Source of the DNA: Acidobacteriota bacterium
GTDB taxonomy: Bacteria; Acidobacteriota; Terriglobia; Terriglobales; Acidobacteriaceae
Reading direction: 5' to 3'
Length of the DNA: 64,000 nucleotides
Assembly (NCBI GenBank): GCA_021780315.1
Contig: JAJXYY010000047.1
Span: 248,001 to 312,000, forward strand
Shown piece by piece: positions 60,617 through 64,000 of the stretch. The position numbers were made by a program, and so were the translations under genes. The notes under the pieces were generated by a model. That model was not told where the DNA came from. It saw only the letters and a program-made list of their open reading frames with translations, and did no database searches. Numbering within the stretch: position 1 is the stretch's first letter; every line of letters starts with the position of its first letter.

Positions 60617-60632
60617 TCATTCTTTCCAGTAT

Positions 60633-60650
60633 AGACAGACTGGTCTGTCT
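60633..60650. promoter_or_regulatory. TetR operator 2 overlapping both promoters
   Basis: AGACAGAC, TG, GTCTGTCT: an 8-base inverted repeat nearly identical to operator 1. It lies between TTGACA (minus strand, 60653-60658) and TATACT (minus strand, 60628-60633), and beside TATAGA on the plus strand. A bound repressor would block both directions. Confidence 0.75.
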
Positions 60651-60668
60651 TCTGTCAAGATTAATCTT

Positions 60669-61241
60669 ATGGAAGCTCAAAAACAATCTGAACCGCGCAA
60701 TAGAATTCTGGAGGTGGCTGACCGTCTCTTCTACGCCGAGGGGGTCCGCGCGACCGGCACCGAGAAGATCATGTCCATGGCCGAAGTCGCTAAAGCGACA
60801 TTTTATCGGCACTTTGAAAGCAAGGATGCCCTTGTGGTGACCTACCTTGCACATCGCGATCAAGCTCTTTGGGACTATCTCTCGCAGCCAACTGCACCGA
60901 AGAACCTGCGAGAGGCTCTGACCAAGTTCGAACAGTATGCGAACTGGCCCGAAGTAATCGGCTGCCCATTTCTGCGGATTGCATCCGAATACCCGGATAC
61001 TGCCCACCCGTTTCATCGCCTGGCGATCCAACACCAAAACAAAATTGTTGACTATCTCATCGAACTGCTAGAGCCCTTCGCAATCGAGAAACGAGCGGCG
61101 GCAGTGGCGATACTGAGCGTCATCGATGGCGCTTTGTCTCTTCGGATGCTTTATGGGAGTTCGAAGGCGGTTTCGATTCTGTCGCCTGCCGAGGCAGTAC
61201 TGAAGAGCTTTCAGAGCGCGGGAGTTGAAGGCGGCAGATGA
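60669..61241 (+). CDS. TetR family transcriptional regulator
   Basis: A 190-residue repressor. The N-terminal helix-turn-helix is RNRILEVADRLFYAEGVRATGTEKIMSMAEVAKATFYRHFESKDALVVTYL. The ligand-binding part (FEQYANWPEVIGCPFLRIASEYPDTAHPFHRLAIQHQNKIVDYLIELL) contains one Cys after the DNA-binding domain, of interest because NemR-type regulators sense electrophiles through Cys (family knowledge, not shown here). Two operators lie in its own promoter region, so it likely represses itself and the divergent membrane protein/old yellow enzyme operon. The lower GC codon use compared with neighbours may indicate acquisition by transfer. Confidence 0.9.
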   Translation: MEAQKQSEPRNRILEVADRLFYAEGVRATGTEKIMSMAEVAKATFYRHFESKDALVVTYLAHRDQALWDYLSQPTAPKNLREALTKFEQYANWPEVIGCPFLRIASEYPDTAHPFHRLAIQHQNKIVDYLIELLEPFAIEKRAAAVAILSVIDGALSLRMLYGSSKAVSILSPAEAVLKSFQSAGVEGGR

Positions 61242-61464
61242 TTGGGCTGTTCTGGTAGACGCCAACTCTCCGGATAAGCGTGTGAGGCGGGAACGGTCTG
61301 GGTTGATGCCCAATCGCGGATGCATCTGTTTCGCGGATTGTTACCGCTAAGGTGTGTTGGACGCGGGAAGTGGTTGGGTATGGTGGTGGGGATTTTAGGG
61401 GGAACCTTGACGGGTAGTTAAGCGTACTTTGCCGTATCGCGATTTTCGGGTATGAGGTGATGGC

Positions 61465-62079
61465 GTGAAGCTATGGGCGGGAGTGCTGGTGTTGGGACTG
61501 GGAGTGGGTGTGCTGGGACACTCGCAGGAGACGCGGGTGGGGGCGAGCGAGATGGCGGTGGAGGATGGCCCGAGCTATACGGCGGATGGACAGTTGAAGC
61601 TGCCGGCGCGGTATCGGGAGTGGGTGTATCTTACCTCGGGGCTGGACATGAGCTACAACCCGAAGGCGACGGCGGCGGGCCACTCGATGTTCGACAACGT
61701 GTTTGTGAACCCTGCGGCGTACCGGGCGTTTTTGAAGACGGGGACGTGGCCGGACAAGACGGTGATGGTGCTGGAGAACCGGGGAGCGGAGAGTGGGAGT
61801 TCCATCAACCATAGGGGGCAGACGCAGTCCAGCGAGGTGATGGGGCTGGAGGTGCATGTGAAGGATGCGTCGCGGTTGCAGGGTGGGTGGGGATTTTTCG
61901 GGTTCGACAATGGGGTGAGCGCGAAGCTGATTGCGCGTCCGGCGGAGTGCTATACCTGCCACGAAGCACATGCGGCGGTGGATACGACGTTTGTGCAGTT
62001 CTATCCGACGCTGCGGGGGGTGGCGAAGGATAAGGGGACTTTGAGTGCGGCGTATTTGAAAGAGGCGGGTGGGAAGTAG
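61465..62079 (+). CDS. Cytochrome P460 family protein
   Basis: A 204-residue exported c-type heme protein. A signal peptide (MKLWAGVLVLGLGVGVLGHSQ) precedes LPARYREWVYLTSGLDMSYNP, MFDNVFVNPAAYRAFLKTGTWPDKTVMVLENRG, SINHRGQTQSSEVMGLEVHVKDASRL and GWGFFGFDNGVSAKLI. The heme site CYTCHEAHAAVDTTFVQFYPTL is near the end. Cytochromes P460 oxidise hydroxylamine in nitrifiers, while those in other bacteria have unknown roles. The start codon is GTG with GAGGTGAT upstream. It has no operon partner. Confidence 0.88.
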   Translation: MKLWAGVLVLGLGVGVLGHSQETRVGASEMAVEDGPSYTADGQLKLPARYREWVYLTSGLDMSYNPKATAAGHSMFDNVFVNPAAYRAFLKTGTWPDKTVMVLENRGAESGSSINHRGQTQSSEVMGLEVHVKDASRLQGGWGFFGFDNGVSAKLIARPAECYTCHEAHAAVDTTFVQFYPTLRGVAKDKGTLSAAYLKEAGGK

Positions 62080-62088
62080 CGTGACGCA

Positions 62089-62240
62089 CGCCCCGGGGCT
62101 AAAGCCCGTTGTGTGGCGGGGGTATTTCGCGGGGCTGAAGCCCCACGCCCCCACCGAAAGACAACAGCAAAGGATTTTTCAGCGTGGAGTTGAAGCCCCA
62201 TGCTCCCACCGCAGGGCAACGGCAAAGACGGGTTCAGCGG
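62089..62240. repeat. Tandem GGGGCTGAAGCCCC-type intergenic repeats
   Basis: Three related blocks: GGGGCTAAAGCCC, GGGGCTGAAGCCCC and GGAGTTGAAGCCCC, each close to a palindrome. The second and third are followed by CACGCCCCCACCG and CATGCTCCCACCG, then a CAACAGCAAAG or CAACGGCAAAG block. The copies are about 55-60 bases apart. They lie just after the cytochrome P460 gene. Such elements recur between genes in Terriglobia (recalled, not searched). Confidence 0.65.
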
Positions 62241-62283
62241 TCTCTGAGAACCCTGGTGTAGCGGGTTGTTTCTTGGGTGGGGG

Positions 62284-63519
62284 TCAGGCTGGGTTGCGGG
62301 TGAGGTCGCGTTCTCTGACTCCGATGAGGTAGAGGAGGCTGTCGAGGCCGAGGAAGGAGACGGCGTGTCCGGCGGTTTGGCGGACGATGGGTTTGGCGCG
62401 GAAGGCGATGCCCATGCCTGCGATGCCGAGCATGGGGAGGTCGTTGGCTCCGTCACCTACGGCGACGACTTGTTCGAGGGAGATGTTCTCCTGGGCGGCG
62501 ATCTGGCGGAGGAGTTGGGCTTTGCGGGGGCCATCGACGATGTCGGTTTTGACGAGGCCGGTGACTTTGCCGTCTTCGATGTCGAGGTCGTTGGCGTAGA
62601 TGTAGTCGATGCCGAGGCGCTGCTGGAGGTGGCGAGCGAAGAAGGTGAATCCGCCGGAGAGGATGGCGGTTTTGTAGCCAAGGAGCTTGAGGGTCGCGAT
62701 GAGCTGTTCGGCGCCTTCGACGAGGGGGATCTGGCCGAGGAGTTGGTGGACGCGGTGCTCGGGGAGTCCGCGGAGGAGTGCGACTCGGCGGCGGAAGCTC
62801 TCCTGGAATTCGATTTCTCCGCGCATGGCGGACTCGGTGATCTGGACGACCTGGGGGGCTACGCCGGCGAGTCTGGCGAGTTCGTCGATGACCTCTCCCT
62901 GGATGAGGGTGGAGTCCATGTCGAAGGCGAAGAGGCGGCGGTTGCGGCGGAAGATGCTTTCGCGCTGGAAGGCGATGTCGATGCGGAGGTCGTTGGCGAG
63001 GGCGAGGAAGGCGGCGCGCATGGAGGGCTCGCAGGTGGCGTCTCCGCTGGCGCGGAGCTCGACGCAGGCGTTGGCGTTGGGGGTGGGGTCGGCGAGGGCG
63101 AGCCGGGCAGAGAGGCGGTCGGAGAGGCGCTCGATGCGGTCGATGGTGAGGCTGTGGTGGGCGATGACGGCGCTGACTTTGGCGAGGTGGTTGGCGGAGA
63201 TGGCTCGGCCAAGGATGGTGATGATGAAGCGGTCTTTGCCCTGGGAGTGCACCCAGTGCTGGAGCTCGGCGGGGGTGATGGGCTTGAAGGTCACCTGGAG
63301 GTTGAGTTCGGCGGATTTGTCGGTAAGGGCGCGCTGGAGAGCGAGGAGGTGGTCGCCGTGGGGAATCTCAATGAGGAGGGCGAGGACGAGGGACTCGTGG
63401 ACGACGGCCTGGCCGATATCGAGGACGCAGGCGTGGTAGCCAGCGAGAATGGTGGTGATGGCGGCGGTGAGTCCAGAGCGGTTAGGACCGGAACAATGAA
63501 TCAGTACTGTCTCGTTCAT
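62284..63519 (-). CDS. serB: Phosphoserine phosphatase with N-terminal ACT domains
   Basis: Final step of serine synthesis, dephosphorylating phosphoserine. The 411 residues comprise an ACT-type start (VLIHCSGPNRSGLTAAITTILAGYHACVLDIGQAVVH), a second ACT-like stretch (DRFIITILGRAISANHLAKVSAVIAHHSLTIDRIERL), and a HAD core. The nucleophile Asp is in FAFDMDSTLIQGEVIDELA, SGGFTFFA supplies the second motif, and GDGANDLPML the metal residues. The tandem-ACT, HAD arrangement is the mycobacterial SerB2-like type, in which ACT domains bind serine for feedback (family knowledge). Confidence 0.94.
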   Translation of the reverse strand: MNETVLIHCSGPNRSGLTAAITTILAGYHACVLDIGQAVVHESLVLALLIEIPHGDHLLALQRALTDKSAELNLQVTFKPITPAELQHWVHSQGKDRFIITILGRAISANHLAKVSAVIAHHSLTIDRIERLSDRLSARLALADPTPNANACVELRASGDATCEPSMRAAFLALANDLRIDIAFQRESIFRRNRRLFAFDMDSTLIQGEVIDELARLAGVAPQVVQITESAMRGEIEFQESFRRRVALLRGLPEHRVHQLLGQIPLVEGAEQLIATLKLLGYKTAILSGGFTFFARHLQQRLGIDYIYANDLDIEDGKVTGLVKTDIVDGPRKAQLLRQIAAQENISLEQVVAVGDGANDLPMLGIAGMGIAFRAKPIVRQTAGHAVSFLGLDSLLYLIGVRERDLTRNPA

Positions 63520-63593
63520 GGGTAAAAGGAGCTTCGCTAACAGGGTAGCAGGCGGCGGGTGTGGAGATGGGGATTGGGAGGGGAAGCCAACGA

Positions 63594-63640
63594 CAACGAC
63601 ACCAGCAGGGCGGGATGATCCGCGGATGCTGGTGTCGTTG
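63594..63640. terminator. Hairpin between the esterase and serB
   Basis: CAACGACACCAGCA / TGCTGGTGTCGTTG is a 14-base perfect stem with a 19-base partly paired loop. It lies after the esterase stop and before the serB start on the minus strand, so it likely ends the esterase transcript. Confidence 0.6.
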
Positions 63641-63668
63641 GGTGGTGCGGTGGGCGTGCTGGGTGGGG

Positions 63669-64000
63669 CTATTTGGTTTGTGCGGCGAGTTGCTGGTTGG
63701 GCTGCTGGAAGAGGAGCGGGGCGAAGTGGGCGAGATTGTCGCGCCAGACCATCCAGACGTGGAGGCCGGGGGTTTCGATCTGGGTGACGGGCATGTCTTT
63801 GGCTTTGAGGAAGGTGATGAAGTTGCGGTTGGGGGTGATGAGGTTGTCGCCGGTGCCGCAGGCGATCCAGAGGAGGCGGAGGTTGGCGGTTTTGGGGTTG
63901 AGAGTGGCCATCTGGTGGGGGTAGTCGAGGTTGTGGATGGCGGCGCTGAAGCCTCCGATCCAGGCGAATTTGTCGGTGTTGGTGAGGCCTACGTCGAGGG
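63669..64000 (-). CDS. Esterase family protein, C-terminal part (cut by window end)
   Basis: The frame stays open to the window edge. The visible 110 residues read LDVGLTNTDKFAWIGGFSAAIHN, then NLRLLWIACGTGDNLITPNRNFITFLKAKDMPVTQIETPGLHVWMVWRDNLAHFAPLLFQ. This matches the end of enterochelin-esterase-like (Esterase D) alpha/beta hydrolases: Asp in GTGDN, and His in GLHVW as the catalytic His. The nucleophile (GFSMGG-type) lies beyond the window. The presence of this family in acidobacteria often goes with feruloyl or acetylxylan esterases, but the substrate cannot be assigned here. Confidence 0.82.
   Translation of the reverse strand, partial: LDVGLTNTDKFAWIGGFSAAIHNLDYPHQMATLNPKTANLRLLWIACGTGDNLITPNRNFITFLKAKDMPVTQIETPGLHVWMVWRDNLAHFAPLLFQQPNQQLAAQTK

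Noticed and set aside
58923..61241. The OYE/TetR region as a mobile element
   Set aside because: Codon use is somewhat less GC-extreme than in neighbours, but no integrase, terminal repeats or target duplication was seen. Transfer remains possible but is unsupported by boundaries.
62266..63525. A 419-residue acidic open frame on the plus strand opposite serB
   Set aside because: The translation is a run of Glu/Asp/Gly/Val, typical of the antisense of a GC-rich gene, while serB on the other strand shows all expected motifs.

Overview
The window looks like a chromosomal segment of a Gram-negative Acidobacteriota, most likely a Terriglobia relative (Granulicella/Edaphobacter/Terriglobus type). 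The base composition is GC-rich. The gene set includes KDO activation for LPS (KdsB), outer-membrane beta-barrels, futalosine-route menaquinone synthesis (MqnC), GTP-type PEP carboxykinase, a DUF4136 protein, a PEP-CTERM protein and a DNRLRE/collagen-like surface protein. Intergenic repeats resemble those common in this group. No rRNA, CRISPR array, prophage or intact insertion sequence was found. The genus assignment is inference from gene content.

Layout. 0-9 kb: a giant collagen-like surface protein, phosphoglucomutase, a Phd/PIN toxin-antitoxin pair with a decayed Xre-type antitoxin beside it, a short HPF and an SGNH acetylesterase. 9-16 kb: PEP carboxykinase, a strong candidate small RNA with its own promoter and terminator, a DUF4126 membrane protein, a PEP-CTERM protein, an MFS_3 exporter, an S41 protease relative lacking its catalytic residues, and tRNA-Met. 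16-26.5 kb: sugar-nucleotide genes (kdsB, a HAD phosphatase, phosphomannomutase, manC), aspartate aminotransferase, a GlcG-like protein, a frameshifted methyltransferase, coaD, recA and a double-domain ThyX-like protein. 26.5-46.5 kb: DUF2071, fabG, an XRE regulator, an acyltransferase, rhomboid, WalJ-like hydrolase, beta-oxidation enzymes, a PP2C phosphatase, an orphan DNA methyltransferase, VKOR, mqnC, a cellulose-synthase-like GT2, an Xaa-Pro aminopeptidase and an outer-membrane barrel. 46.6-58.7 kb: an RNase E/G with a very large insert, then the rod-shape operon mreC-mreD-mrdA-(beta-mannosidase)-rodA. 58.9-64 kb: an old-yellow-enzyme operon divergent from a TetR regulator with two clear operators, cytochrome P460, serB and the end of an esterase.

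How the genes connect. Several support the envelope: kdsB, phosphomannomutase and manC, the GT2, the rod operon and secreted surface proteins. Central carbon metabolism appears as pgm, pckG and fabG/Hbd/MaoC. The most unusual signals are a plus-strand G/C skew change near 26.0-26.6 kb that ignores gene orientation, a 3'-UTR element shared by coaD and fabG, the candidate sRNA near 11 kb, the dead S41 protease, and the RNase E/G whose arginine- and acid-rich insert splits its S1 domain. All readings were by eye; no alignment, folding or database search was run.
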